NCBI GenBank assembly: GCA_025054855.1
Contig: JANWZS010000014.1
Location: forward strand, 1 to 45,109
Length of the DNA: 45,109 nt
Origin: Candidatus Nitrosocaldus sp.
GTDB lineage: Archaea > Thermoproteota > Nitrososphaeria > Nitrososphaerales > Nitrosocaldaceae
Reading direction: 5' to 3'
The translations under genes and the position numbers were made by a program. The notes under the pieces are model-generated. The model worked only from the letters and a program-made list of their open reading frames with translations. It was not told where the DNA came from and ran no database searches. Positions 1 to 7,879 of the stretch are shown one piece after another. Each line of letters opens with the position of its first letter. The first letter of the stretch is position 1.

Positions 1-1133
1 TTCTTGATCCAGGGCCTGAGGAGTTCACTCCAGGCGTTGAGTGCCGATGAGTACTCGTAGGAGCATCTATACGCTCTCTCATACGGGAGATCGCTGCTAT
101 CGTACCTTGAGGGGTCCTTGCCGTATGCTAGGCAGAGGATATCGTAGTACCTCTGCACGAAGAGCATGTGTGTATCCCAGTACCTTGCATCTCTTCCAAG
201 CTTATCCTCCCTCATCGCATCATATAGCCAGATGAGGGGATGTATATCATCCCCGTCGTTCAGCATCATGACCACTGCAAAGTTATCCGCAGCATACTCA
301 ACACCAACTATTGGGAGTGTATATGCATCCATGAGTGCATGGGCAGCCTCGTGGTAGAGTAGGAACTTCACTAGTGTAGAGAACCCCTCAGCATCATCTG
401 GATGTAGAGCCATGAATCTGTTGATGCTTGAGTAGCAGAGCACTATCCTCTTGCTAGCCTGCTCATAGTACCCCGATGCACTCCTGCATCTATCATCCTC
501 ACCAACCACTATCCTCACATCATGAGGAAGGATGAACCTATCGTTCAGGGTATCTACATGCATATCAAGCACGCCTGATCTGAGAAGTATGCTCCTTACG
601 CTAGAGTACCTATCCGTATCCATGTACATGATAACGAAATCTCCTGTATCCTCAACCTCTCTACCATCTGATCCCGCTCCCCTCTGCCTCACCGAGGATT
701 CCAGCAGATCTCTCAATACATCATTGCCGTTACTGCTGCTGCTACTACTACTACTCCCATCATTGCTGTTACCGTTGATGCTATCCTCTTCACTCTGCGC
801 CTGCATCTGCATCTGCATCTGTGTCGGCATCTGTCTACTAACCGCCTCATCCCTGCTCTGACTCATGGAATCTACCATCCCCTTCAACTCAAGTATGCTG
901 GAGTCCATATCCTTTACCCTCTCATCCATAGCATCGTATCTCTTACCGAGTTCATCGAGCTCAGCGTACACATCGCTCTTGCTGATGACCCTACTCTCAT
1001 ACTGGTTGATCTCCTCGGAGAGGCTGTATACCATGAATATGCTTGCTATACCTAGAGCCACTGCCACGGCTACCATGGCTGCAAGTAGCAGGGGTACCAG
1101 TTCATCCCTCCTCATAAGCATTGTTGTGTACAT
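1..1133 (-). CDS. Membrane-anchored DUF4344-like putative metallopeptidase (3' end outside window)
   Basis: The reading frame is open from an ATG at 1133 down to base 1, so the C-terminus is missing. The N-terminus has one hydrophobic segment (about residues 12-35), followed by a coiled-coil-like stretch (about 38-90), then a Gln/Met and Ser/Asn/Gly low-complexity linker. The C-terminal half carries a zinc-protease signature, HEAAH at residues 261-265 (bases about 341-353), followed by a PIVGVEYAAD segment. That pairing of HExxH with a downstream E/AAD region resembles the DUF4344 putative metallopeptidase family. It is probably a membrane-tethered protease domain whose side of the membrane I cannot tell. 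ATG alternatives are at 1121 and 1115. No experimental function is known for this family. Confidence 0.72.
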   Translation of the reverse strand, partial: MYTTMLMRRDELVPLLLAAMVAVAVALGIASIFMVYSLSEEINQYESRVISKSDVYAELDELGKRYDAMDERVKDMDSSILELKGMVDSMSQSRDEAVSRQMPTQMQMQMQAQSEEDSINGNSNDGSSSSSSSSNGNDVLRDLLESSVRQRGAGSDGREVEDTGDFVIMYMDTDRYSSVRSILLRSGVLDMHVDTLNDRFILPHDVRIVVGEDDRCRSASGYYEQASKRIVLCYSSINRFMALHPDDAEGFSTLVKFLLYHEAAHALMDAYTLPIVGVEYAADNFAVVMMLNDGDDIHPLIWLYDAMREDKLGRDARYWDTHMLFVQRYYDILCLAYGKDPSRYDSSDLPYERAYRCSYEYSSALNAWSELLRPWIK

Positions 1134-1173
1134 CTCTGTACTAAATAGTGGTATGTATCTTCTAGAACTTACA

Positions 1174-1183
1174 CCTTAAATAT
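1174..1183 (+). promoter_or_regulatory. TATA-like box for the gene starting at 1204
   Basis: CTTAAATATG, with TTAAATA at 1176-1182. Its centre lies 25 bp before the ATG at 1204 but only 10 bp before the ATG at 1189, so it favours 1204 as a leaderless start. Confidence 0.5.
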
Positions 1184-1203
1184 GATCCATGCCAATCACC
1201 TGT

Positions 1204-1746
1204 ATGGAGAATGTGATAGCAGTATACTGTAGGAGTAGTGAAGGAGTTAGTACAGATGGGGCTATACCAAGGCATGTCATGAATAGGCTTGATACAGCAA
1301 AGAACCTGCTCTCCAGGCTCGTCAGATCGCATGCAGATGATAGCCTAATCAAGGTCATCCTGTTTGCAGGGAGAAGGGAGGAGGGTGAGCATTATGCAAG
1401 GCTCTTACCACATGAGGGTGTAGGTGTTGAGGAGTGCAGTAACATAGCAGATATGGCAGAGAAGGTACTTACCATGATAGGCTTCTACAGCAAGGGCAGG
1501 GATGAGGGTAACTATGCTGCCAAGAGGGTCTACTTTGTGCTATCGAACTGGCAGTGGCAGTACATAGAACCACTGCTCAGGCTGAAGGATGAGCGTGTAA
1601 GGTTCTTCTTCGAGGGTGCTCTGGATGAGAGGAGTGTAGAGGAGATAGAGGCTGAGATGAGGATGGAGGGCAAGGTTAGGTTGAGGGTTGAGAACTCCTT
1701 CGTTGACAGGCTCATGGGCATGCTAACTAGCGATCTGAAGGGTTGA
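1204..1746 (+). CDS. Hypothetical protein, weakly DUF218/YdcF-like
   Basis: A 180-residue soluble protein. An in-frame ATG at 1189 would add five residues, but the TATA-like box at 1176-1182 sits 25 bp before 1204. The arrangement of an early arginine-containing helix, a hydrophobic strand (KVILFAG), a middle nucleotide-like region and a later strand (VYFVLSNWQWQY) loosely recalls DUF218/YdcF proteins. I do not see a diagnostic motif, so this is a remote guess. It is divergent from the DUF4344 gene and is followed by three unrelated small genes in the same direction, each with its own TATA-like element rather than a tight operon. Confidence 0.6.
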   Translation: MENVIAVYCRSSEGVSTDGAIPRHVMNRLDTAKNLLSRLVRSHADDSLIKVILFAGRREEGEHYARLLPHEGVGVEECSNIADMAEKVLTMIGFYSKGRDEGNYAAKRVYFVLSNWQWQYIEPLLRLKDERVRFFFEGALDERSVEEIEAEMRMEGKVRLRVENSFVDRLMGMLTSDLKG

Positions 1747-1790
1747 GCAGGATGAAAGTATTTTACATGCCACTGATGGTATAGTATAGT

Positions 1791-2480
1791 ATGCCAATGG
1801 ACCTATACGGAGTGCTCAAGCTCGTGGAGCAGGAGGTTGAGGAGATGAGGAGGAGGCAGCAGCACGTGATAGCAGCGTACCAGCAGCAGACCAGGGAGGA
1901 GCTTGCCAGGAGGCTTGCTGAGGCTGGGGAGCATATACTCGCAGCAGCAGAGGCCAAGGTAAATGAGCTGAATGCTGTAGAGCATGGCGAACCATACATC
2001 ATCGCTACGGAGAGGCACGTACTCTACATATCCAGGAGGTTGAGCGATGAGCGTGTAAGCGTGAGCATAGATCCCATAGTCTACCCTACACCATTCAACC
2101 TGAGGCTGATCATAGATGAGCCATGCGTGGCACTGCACAGCGTATCTTCTAGCACTGGCATACTCTCACTCAATAAGAGAACAATGATAAGGGGTGTTGA
2201 TAGGATAGAGCAGGTGGATGGCAGTGCCATAGACGGGATAGTCAGGGTATGGTTGAGGGATTACGACGACGAGTCTGCTGCAAGGAGGATCATAAGGGGT
2301 ATAGCATCGCTCAGGAGCATCGATAGACTGGTTGAGTACATGCTCACCTCTGGGAGCCATACCAGGAGGAGCACGATATACAGGTGTGAGGAGCACGACT
2401 CTGAGCCCATGCATGAGCATGATACCATGGTATCAGGTAGTTCGGTTCGGGACATCATAAGGCACCATCTCAAGTGCTAG
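1791..2480 (+). CDS. Hypothetical protein with N-terminal coiled coil
   Basis: A 229-residue protein I do not recognise. Residues about 8-62 are rich in Glu, Arg, Gln and Ala with heptad-like spacing and should form a long helix or coiled coil. The middle (about 70-170) alternates short hydrophobic strands and looks like a beta-rich globular domain. The tail is His/Cys/Glu-rich (RCEEHDSEPMHEHD) and could bind metal, which is inference only. The coiled coil is superficially like the N-terminal stalk of V/A-ATPase E subunits, but the rest does not support that. A TATTTTA element at about 1759-1765 lies ~27 bp before the ATG. Confidence 0.6.
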   Translation: MPMDLYGVLKLVEQEVEEMRRRQQHVIAAYQQQTREELARRLAEAGEHILAAAEAKVNELNAVEHGEPYIIATERHVLYISRRLSDERVSVSIDPIVYPTPFNLRLIIDEPCVALHSVSSSTGILSLNKRTMIRGVDRIEQVDGSAIDGIVRVWLRDYDDESAARRIIRGIASLRSIDRLVEYMLTSGSHTRRSTIYRCEEHDSEPMHEHDTMVSGSSVRDIIRHHLKC

Positions 2481-2523
2481 ATACGATTAAAGTTGATCCG
2501 TGCATGGGTTATTTTGATAGAAA

Positions 2524-2534
2524 AATTATTTATG
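2524..2534 (+). promoter_or_regulatory. TATA-like box for the gene at 2556
   Basis: An A/T run containing ATTATTTAT, centred about 27 bp before the ATG at 2556, consistent with an archaeal core promoter and a leaderless message. Confidence 0.5.
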
Positions 2535-2555
2535 TGGCGTTGAGCAAGCAATGCC

Positions 2556-3113
2556 ATGGCAGATTACATGCTCCTGTATCCCAGGACGGTGAGCCTGGTT
2601 AGGGGCCTGATACACCTCATCAGGAGGGATGAGGTCAAGGAGGGCCCGCTCTACCTCCTCGTCAGGAGGGATGTGAAGGATGTGGTGGAGATGTTCCTGG
2701 CTGAGGGGTTCCATAGGCTGATCTTCTGCGAGAACAGGAAGAGGATGCAGATAGGTCGTGGGCTGACGAAGATGCTGAACAAGGGGTGGGAGATGCATGT
2801 AAGGCTCATGAGTGTCAACGGTATGGGTGATGCTATAGCCATAGGGGGTGAGGTGGAGATCTCCAGAAGGTACATCCAGCATATATTCAGTGCTAGAGGT
2901 GCTGTACTCTATGAACTAGCAGAGATGCTCAAGAGGAATGGTATAGACTACAAGATATGGAATGCTAACCTCAATGAGTACGTTGGTAGGATAATAGATA
3001 ACCATCAGATCAGGCTCAAGGGTATACCCATGCTTGTACCATGGGTACCATCATGCTTCGTTGGTGGTGGATACGGACTGATACACCTCCTCAGGTTCCT
3101 TGGCATGATATAG
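2556..3113 (+). CDS. Hypothetical protein (185 aa)
   Basis: A 185-residue soluble protein with no motif I recognise. It alternates basic helices (KMLNKGW, RRYIQHIF) and hydrophobic strands (GPLYLLVRR, HRLIFCENR) and ends in a hydrophobic Gly-rich tail (FVGGGYGLIHLL). It starts at an ATG 27 bp downstream of a clear TATA-like box. It lies in a run of four co-directional unassigned genes. Codon use matches the neighbours, with no sign of transfer. Confidence 0.6.
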   Translation: MADYMLLYPRTVSLVRGLIHLIRRDEVKEGPLYLLVRRDVKDVVEMFLAEGFHRLIFCENRKRMQIGRGLTKMLNKGWEMHVRLMSVNGMGDAIAIGGEVEISRRYIQHIFSARGAVLYELAEMLKRNGIDYKIWNANLNEYVGRIIDNHQIRLKGIPMLVPWVPSCFVGGGYGLIHLLRFLGMI

Positions 3114-3168
3114 ACTGATAGGTGGGATGAGTAGATAAATAAGCATCCTCTACCATCAATTATCATCG

Positions 3169-3750
3169 ATGCATGCAAGGTTGGTGCACATGGGCCTATC
3201 CCAGGCCGAGGTAGAGGCGTTGTTCAACCTCCTCAACGAGCAGTTCGATGTGGTGGAGGAGGTCATAAGGGATTATGGGCAGCAACAGCAACAGCAACAG
3301 GTAAGGGAGTACTGGGGCATGGATGATGATGACACATTCAGCATGCAGGAGGATGATGGGCAGATGCTGATAAGTGCCATAGGCATAGACCTCCCAGTAC
3401 GGTACGACAAGAACTTCGTGAAGAGCATCGGTTTTGAGAGGTGGGAGGTCTTGAAGGAGATCATCAAGAACATAAAGTGGAGGAGGGGCAAGGGCACACT
3501 CGCATTCAGGCTAGGGTTCCTAGGCTCGCCCACGATAGTCTTCAGTATAGTGCATGGCAACAGCAAGGTATTCAACAAGGCCATAGAGGGTATAGAGTAT
3601 ATACTCGACACAGTACTCTTCAGATCCATCCCAGATGCGGAGGAGATAAGGTTCGTATTCTCGCATGATGATATGAGGTGGTACCCAAGGAGTGCGTACC
3701 TCCATGGTAGAGAGTACAGGTATAGAGAGGGTGTATGGAGCACTGCATAA
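3169..3750 (+). CDS. Hypothetical protein with internal glutamine run
   Basis: A 193-residue protein of unknown function. Residues 37-43 are a run of seven Gln encoded by mixed CAG/CAA codons (about 3278-3300), followed by an Asp-rich acidic stretch, then a well-formed alpha/beta region (about 65-193). The Gln run looks like a simple-sequence expansion, a recurring trait in this window. The ATG at 3169 lies about 30 bp after an AGATAAATAAG box. It converges with the gene at 3759-4208, the two stops being 8 bp apart. Confidence 0.6.
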   Translation: MHARLVHMGLSQAEVEALFNLLNEQFDVVEEVIRDYGQQQQQQQVREYWGMDDDDTFSMQEDDGQMLISAIGIDLPVRYDKNFVKSIGFERWEVLKEIIKNIKWRRGKGTLAFRLGFLGSPTIVFSIVHGNSKVFNKAIEGIEYILDTVLFRSIPDAEEIRFVFSHDDMRWYPRSAYLHGREYRYREGVWSTA

Positions 3751-3758
3751 GTGTGTGG

Positions 3759-4208
3759 TTAGTTGCTGTTGCCCTTACCTATCAGCGAGTGCTCGTTCAG
3801 CATATCGCTCAACTCCCTGTACTTCCTGTCTATAAAGTCTACAGCCTCGTCGAGCCTCTTGCTCTTACCATACCTGTACCTCACGAGTTCCCTATGCCTC
3901 CAGTAACTGTTGCCCTCATCTACCGCTAGCGTGGTGAAGTAATCTGGGCCCTTGAGGTTATCTGGGAGCCTTATATTGTAAGGCAGAACGTACTCGACTA
4001 TGAACCACTCATCCCCATCTGGGTAATCGCACCCAGTCTGCAGATCGAAGAAGAGGTGTAGATGGTCGTTCATGGTGATGCCCTCCCCCTCTATGTTCGG
4101 ATGCTTTACGCTCGACCGCCTATAGTTACGCTTCATAAGCTCTGGCTCAAAGTATACACTCACCACAGCCTTCCTTAATACCACATTCGCCTCGCTTAAA
4201 TTCAACAA
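3759..4208 (-). CDS. Hypothetical protein (149 aa), probable TTG start
   Basis: No family is recognised. The protein is acidic/aromatic, with beta-like segments (VVSVYFEPEL, HLHLFFDL, EWFIVEYVLPYNI) and a basic C-terminal helix. There is no ATG at the 5' end. TTG codons at 4208 and 4205 lie about 24 bp after a strong TATAAAATA box (about 4225-4233, minus strand), supporting a leaderless TTG start. The first ATG would be at 4136 and would remove a predicted strand. Confidence 0.55.
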   Translation of the reverse strand: MLNLSEANVVLRKAVVSVYFEPELMKRNYRRSSVKHPNIEGEGITMNDHLHLFFDLQTGCDYPDGDEWFIVEYVLPYNIRLPDNLKGPDYFTTLAVDEGNSYWRHRELVRYRYGKSKRLDEAVDFIDRKYRELSDMLNEHSLIGKGNSN

Positions 4209-4386
4209 GAGTAACCCGTCGTAGTATTTTATAACTTTTTAACCATATGCTGTATTGCTCTCCATCTTTCTTAACTGCCCCACTCGCAGGTGGGTATATG
4301 CTTGGAATGTTGTTGATCATGCGGTGCGCCTCCATCCCCTCCCATTCACTCTATCCATTCCATGCAGTGCACCATTACCGATTCGC

Positions 4387-4980
4387 TCACTCCACTCTGA
4401 TGACCCTTCGTTCAGTGAGCACTACGCACACCCTAGCATCCTCCTCGCTATGGGGTATGCTGCTCAGCACCTGAAAGTCATACGCAACCCCTATCCTCAC
4501 GGCATCCGGGTTGGTGCGAATGTACCTATCGTAGTACCCCTTGCCATACCCTATCCTGTACCCATGCTCATCCCATACCAGCCCTGGCACAAGTATGAGA
4601 TCAGGATCGACGACCTCGCATGCACTAGATGGCTCCAGTATACCATACCTGCCCATGGTGAGATCGATCACAGGATCGACTACCCTAGCGAAGATCATCT
4701 CCCTGCCATGTATGCGTGGGTATGCAAGTACCCTGCCATGCTCGAGCAGGTATCTGGCTAGTGCTGATGTATCAACCTCTGATCCTATGGGGCTGTACAG
4801 GCCTACTATGCTGGAGGAGTTGAACTCATCCATCATCAGTACCCTGCCCTGTATGATATCACTCCTACCGATTATATCTGCCCTGCTGAGGGAGTTCCTC
4901 AGGTTGAGCATGTACCTCCTCAACTCCTGCTTCCTCCTGTACACTGAATCTGTGCCATCTTGGTAGATGTGCATGGTCAT
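4387..4980 (-). CDS. 5-formyltetrahydrofolate cyclo-ligase
   Basis: The enzyme converts 5-formyl-THF plus ATP to 5,10-methenyl-THF in the cytoplasm. Diagnostic stretches are the N-terminal basic helix (YRRKQELRRYM), GLYSPIGSEVDT and the C-terminal nucleotide/folate signature GYRIGYGKGYYDRYI. Length is about 197 aa, normal for the family. The frame stays open to an ATG at 5028, but those extra 16 residues (MTDGWMDGCG...) are read from a TGGA repeat tract, so ATG 4980 or 4974 is preferred. The gene lies just downstream of folD, and purN is close by, giving a one-carbon cluster. Confidence 0.9.
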   Translation of the reverse strand: MTMHIYQDGTDSVYRRKQELRRYMLNLRNSLSRADIIGRSDIIQGRVLMMDEFNSSSIVGLYSPIGSEVDTSALARYLLEHGRVLAYPRIHGREMIFARVVDPVIDLTMGRYGILEPSSACEVVDPDLILVPGLVWDEHGYRIGYGKGYYDRYIRTNPDAVRIGVAYDFQVLSSIPHSEEDARVCVVLTERRVIRVE

Positions 4981-5002
4981 ACCCTCGGCGTTCCTTACCC
5001 CA

Positions 5003-5050
5003 CATCCATCCATCCATCCATCAGTCAATCAATCAACCAATCAATCAAAT
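5003..5050. repeat. Tetranucleotide tract (TGGA)n/(TTGA)n before the cyclo-ligase gene
   Basis: About five CATC units followed by seven imperfect AATC/AACC units. On the coding strand of the downstream gene this reads (GATT)n then (GATG)n, ending about 25 bp before the preferred ATG. Each GATG unit carries an ATG. Confidence 0.85.
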
Positions 5051-5107
5051 CCGCCAACCCACCCATCGTACCTTCTAGACCTGCCAGCCGGTCATTCCAT
5101 TACCTCC

Positions 5108-5956
5108 TTAATCCACATCGATCCCCTCGTTCAGTGCAGCTGCGATGACCGTATTCCTCAGGAGCATGGCAACGGTCATGGGTCCAACACCACCTGGCAC
5201 GGGGGTCATGTAGGATGCCTTCTCCATAACACTCGAGTCTGCATCACCAACCAGCCTACCGTTGACCCTGTCTATACCAACATCTATGACCACTGCACCA
5301 TCCTTCACCATATCTGCGGTCAGAACGAACCTACTCCTGTCACCTACAGCAGTAACCAGTATATCTGCCTCTCTACACATCTCTCTGATGTTGGCTGTCT
5401 TCGAGTGGCATATTGTTACGGTAGCGTCCAGGTGCAGGAGCATCGTACTCAGAGGCTTGCCCACAAGCACGCTCCTATTGACTATGGTGACATGCTTCCC
5501 TGCTGGGTCTATCCTGTAGTGCTTCATCAGCTCAACTATACCAGCGGGTGTGCAGGGGAGCAGCTTTGCGACATCGTACGCCAGTAGACCTATGTTGAAC
5601 GGGGTGAGGCAGTCGACATCCTTGCTCGGCTTTATCATGCTAGTGATCAGGAACTCGTTTATATGCCTTGGCAGGGGTAACTGCACGAGTATGCCATGAA
5701 CCCTCCTATCCTCGTTGAGTATAGTTATGAGTTCTATCAGCTGGTTTGTGCTGTAATCCTCTGGCAGGTGATGGTTTATGGTCCCTATACCAACCTGCTC
5801 GCATGCCCTATGCTTGTTCCTGACGTATGTTGCTGATGCCTCATCATTCCCTACAAGCACTGTTGCAAGGTATGGCTCTACGCCCTTCTCCTTCAGGGTC
5901 TTGACAGTACTACTCACGTGTTCGGTGACCTTGCTTGCTACGCTTTTGCCATCCAT
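5108..5956 (-). CDS. folD: Bifunctional methylene-THF dehydrogenase / methenyl-THF cyclohydrolase
   Basis: FolD interconverts 5,10-methylene-, methenyl- and 10-formyl-THF using NAD(P). The family signatures are present: YVRNKHRACEQVGI with the catalytic Lys, GILVQLPLPRHI, VTIVNRSVLVGKPLS and the C-terminal PVPGGVGPMTVAML. From ATG 5956 the protein is 282 aa, typical for FolD. The frame extends to a TTG at 5995. A TTG at 5968 is 27 bp from a TTTTAATT box (about 5993-6000), so a leaderless TTG start adding four residues is also plausible. The 10-formyl-THF it makes would feed PurN, encoded 700 bp away. Confidence 0.96.
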   Translation of the reverse strand: MDGKSVASKVTEHVSSTVKTLKEKGVEPYLATVLVGNDEASATYVRNKHRACEQVGIGTINHHLPEDYSTNQLIELITILNEDRRVHGILVQLPLPRHINEFLITSMIKPSKDVDCLTPFNIGLLAYDVAKLLPCTPAGIVELMKHYRIDPAGKHVTIVNRSVLVGKPLSTMLLHLDATVTICHSKTANIREMCREADILVTAVGDRSRFVLTADMVKDGAVVIDVGIDRVNGRLVGDADSSVMEKASYMTPVPGGVGPMTVAMLLRNTVIAAALNEGIDVD

Positions 5957-6221
5957 GAGCACTACCAAGCCAGGGATTACTCTTGGCAATAGCAATTAAA
6001 ATCTTCCCATCGGTCAGGGCGAGATGAATGGTAGCCGTGCGTGGATGATCGATGTATGGATCTGCTGATCTCAACAGGTAACTCCATATACTGCTTATTC
6101 ATGCTAAGAGTTACATATATTAAGGGATTTATTAATAAACATACAGAATGATAAGCTAAAGCTATACCTTCTATATACAAAATACGTAATATAGATATAT
6201 GTTAGATGCAAGGCTTAGATC

Positions 6222-6596
6222 ATGAGCGAGACGAGCGAGCAGAGGGATACGATCATAGTGAGATGCAGTAGGTGCAATGGTTGGCTAGCATCAACAAACC
6301 CCAGATTCATAGATGGGCATCTGGCTAACTGCTCATCTGAGGGTGATGGTGAGAGGGATAGAGAGGTTGTACAGGGTGAGCATCACCGCTATATGCTGAA
6401 GGTGAGGCGAGAGTCAAGGATAGAGCATAGCCAGATGGTTAGATGCATAGCGGAGATAGATGGTATAAGGACCAAGGTGATAGCATCGCATATCAGGAGG
6501 GGTAAGTTCGTTGTGCTCAGCACTAGCGTATACGAGTACAGGTACCTCGTTGGAAGGGTTATAGATGCATCGGATATATGCGCAATCCTACTCTGA
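6222..6596 (+). CDS. Small protein with N-terminal CxxC...HxxxC zinc motif
   Basis: A 124-residue protein I cannot assign. Cys15 and Cys18 (RCSRCNGW), then His33 and Cys37 (DGHLANC), form a likely zinc site. An acidic linker of about 20 residues follows, then a basic beta-rich domain (MLKVRRESR, TKVIASHIRRGKFVVLS). This could bind nucleic acid or protein, which is inference. ATG 6222 lies about 25 bp after a GATATATG box at about 6193-6200. Its stop codon lies inside a 13-bp tandem repeat. Confidence 0.65.
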   Translation: MSETSEQRDTIIVRCSRCNGWLASTNPRFIDGHLANCSSEGDGERDREVVQGEHHRYMLKVRRESRIEHSQMVRCIAEIDGIRTKVIASHIRRGKFVVLSTSVYEYRYLVGRVIDASDICAILL

Positions 6597-6625
6597 CTAC
6601 TCACTCTGACTACTCACTCTGACTA
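6591..6625. repeat. 13-bp tandem repeat, 2.7 copies
   Basis: The unit CTCTGACTACTCA occurs at 6591-6603 and 6604-6616, with a partial copy at 6617-6625. It overlaps the stop codon of the upstream gene and lies between two convergent genes. Confidence 0.9.
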
Positions 6626-6652
6626 GACTATGACCATATCTCTTGGTACTTA

Positions 6653-7279
6653 TCATATGAGTATCCTGACCCTCCTACCCTCTATCCTAAGCCTGCCCTC
6701 AGCGAAGAGCTGTACTGCCCTAACGTAGATTACATGCTCCCTCTCCAGTATCCTGCTCGCTAGACTCTCCACATCATCATCCTCCCTCACCTCTACAGCC
6801 TCCTGCAGTATTATGGGCCCTGTGTCCACACCCTCATCCACAAAGTGCACAGTGCACCCAGTCACCTTCACACCATACTCCAGTGCCTGCCTCTGTGCAT
6901 GCAGGCCTGGGAATGCGGGGAGCAGCGATGGATGGATGTTCATGATCCTCCACCTGTACCTCCTCACGAACTCACTGCTCACTATCCTCATGAACCCTGC
7001 TAGGCATACAAGCCCGTTATCTGGCATAACATCGTGCTCCTCAAGGCATGCCAGTATCCTCTTGTCGTACTCCCAGTCCGCACCCTTCCTTCCATCATCA
7101 TCTATGACAACGGCATCTACACCATACTGCCTTGCCACATCGAGTGCCCTAACATTGGGCCTGTTGCTCACCACTACCTTGGGCACAACGTTGCTTATCC
7201 TACCTTCCCTTATGCCCCTGAGTATGGCCTCCATGTTGCTCCCCCTGCCAGATACGAGTATGGCAAGGTTTATGCTCAT
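6653..7279 (-). CDS. purN: Phosphoribosylglycinamide formyltransferase (GAR transformylase)
   Basis: PurN transfers formyl from 10-formyl-THF to GAR in purine synthesis. Seen: the N-terminal strand and Gly-rich loop LAILVSGRGSNMEAIL, the catalytic segment RIMNIHPSLLPAFPG with Asn and His, and HFVDEGVDTGPIILQ with the catalytic Asp. At 208 aa it is normal length. ATG 7279 is chosen because a TATATAAA box lies about 26 bp upstream. The frame continues to 7348 but would then include non-homologous residues. It belongs with the FolD and formyl-THF ligase genes nearby. Confidence 0.95.
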   Translation of the reverse strand: MSINLAILVSGRGSNMEAILRGIREGRISNVVPKVVVSNRPNVRALDVARQYGVDAVVIDDDGRKGADWEYDKRILACLEEHDVMPDNGLVCLAGFMRIVSSEFVRRYRWRIMNIHPSLLPAFPGLHAQRQALEYGVKVTGCTVHFVDEGVDTGPIILQEAVEVREDDDVESLASRILEREHVIYVRAVQLFAEGRLRIEGRRVRILI

Positions 7280-7348
7280 AGCATAAGCATGCTTACACTG
7301 CTTTATATATGAAGAGGTGCCATGTACATTGTGACCACTGCCATCCAT

Positions 7349-7879
7349 GGCTCACCCATCTCCACCGATCCCTTCCTGTATTCATCTTTACCTGTTCGAT
7401 GGTGGATACTGTAAGTGTTTTAGGATATGCTAGAGCATCATCTGACCATGGGAATGGGTCTTGATGCTCGCATGGCGGTTCACATTCAGAGTGCATAGCA
7501 TGATATTGCAAGCATGTATGACCAGTCGGTTAGCCTGAAGCAGAGGCTCTGTCTGTAGATGATGCCCCTACTACCTTGTACCGCCTAACATCCATGACAT
7601 CCCAACGGTGATAAGGGTGATCATCGTTGCTCAGCCTGCAGGTTGGCTCCATCCACTTGACAGGTTAGGGTACTGGTAGCACACACCAACTACTACCTTA
7701 GACCATGTGGACCTGTCAGCATCATGGTAAGTCAAGTCACACTGGCCTTGCACAGATATGCTAGACATACATGCATACATACCGCTTATCACCATGACCA
7801 TGGGTAGATAGAGGAGTATCGTCCATCCCCACGCCTTCGTGAACCAAATCTTAATAAATCATCTTCGAGCCCTTACCCC
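7349..7879. other. Gene-free stretch with nested inverted repeat
   Basis: There is no convincing coding frame on either strand. A 72-codon minus-strand frame (7293-7511) overlaps the purN promoter and has no recognisable content. Within the stretch, TGACAGGT (7658-7665) pairs with ACCTGTCA (7711-7718), extendable by one G-U pair at each end. Inside that, GGTAG (7675-7679) pairs with CTACC (7694-7698). This could be a structured RNA or a protein-binding site. I do not recognise an RNase P, SRP or box C/D signature. A TTAATAAATC box at about 7850-7859 serves the gene at 7880. Confidence 0.4.

Noticed and set aside
4255-4761. Plus-strand frame across the cyclo-ligase 3' end
   Set aside because: It is mostly antisense to a recognised gene, and its extra N-terminal part resembles no protein.
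5003-5050. Short repeats as a CRISPR array
   Set aside because: The units are 4 bp with no spacers. The other tracts at 16837, 23361 and 42010 are likewise microsatellites, and no cas gene is present.
7293-7511. 72-codon minus-strand frame beyond the purN start
   Set aside because: It overlaps the purN promoter, lacks any family signature and reads through mixed sequence, so it is not called as a gene.
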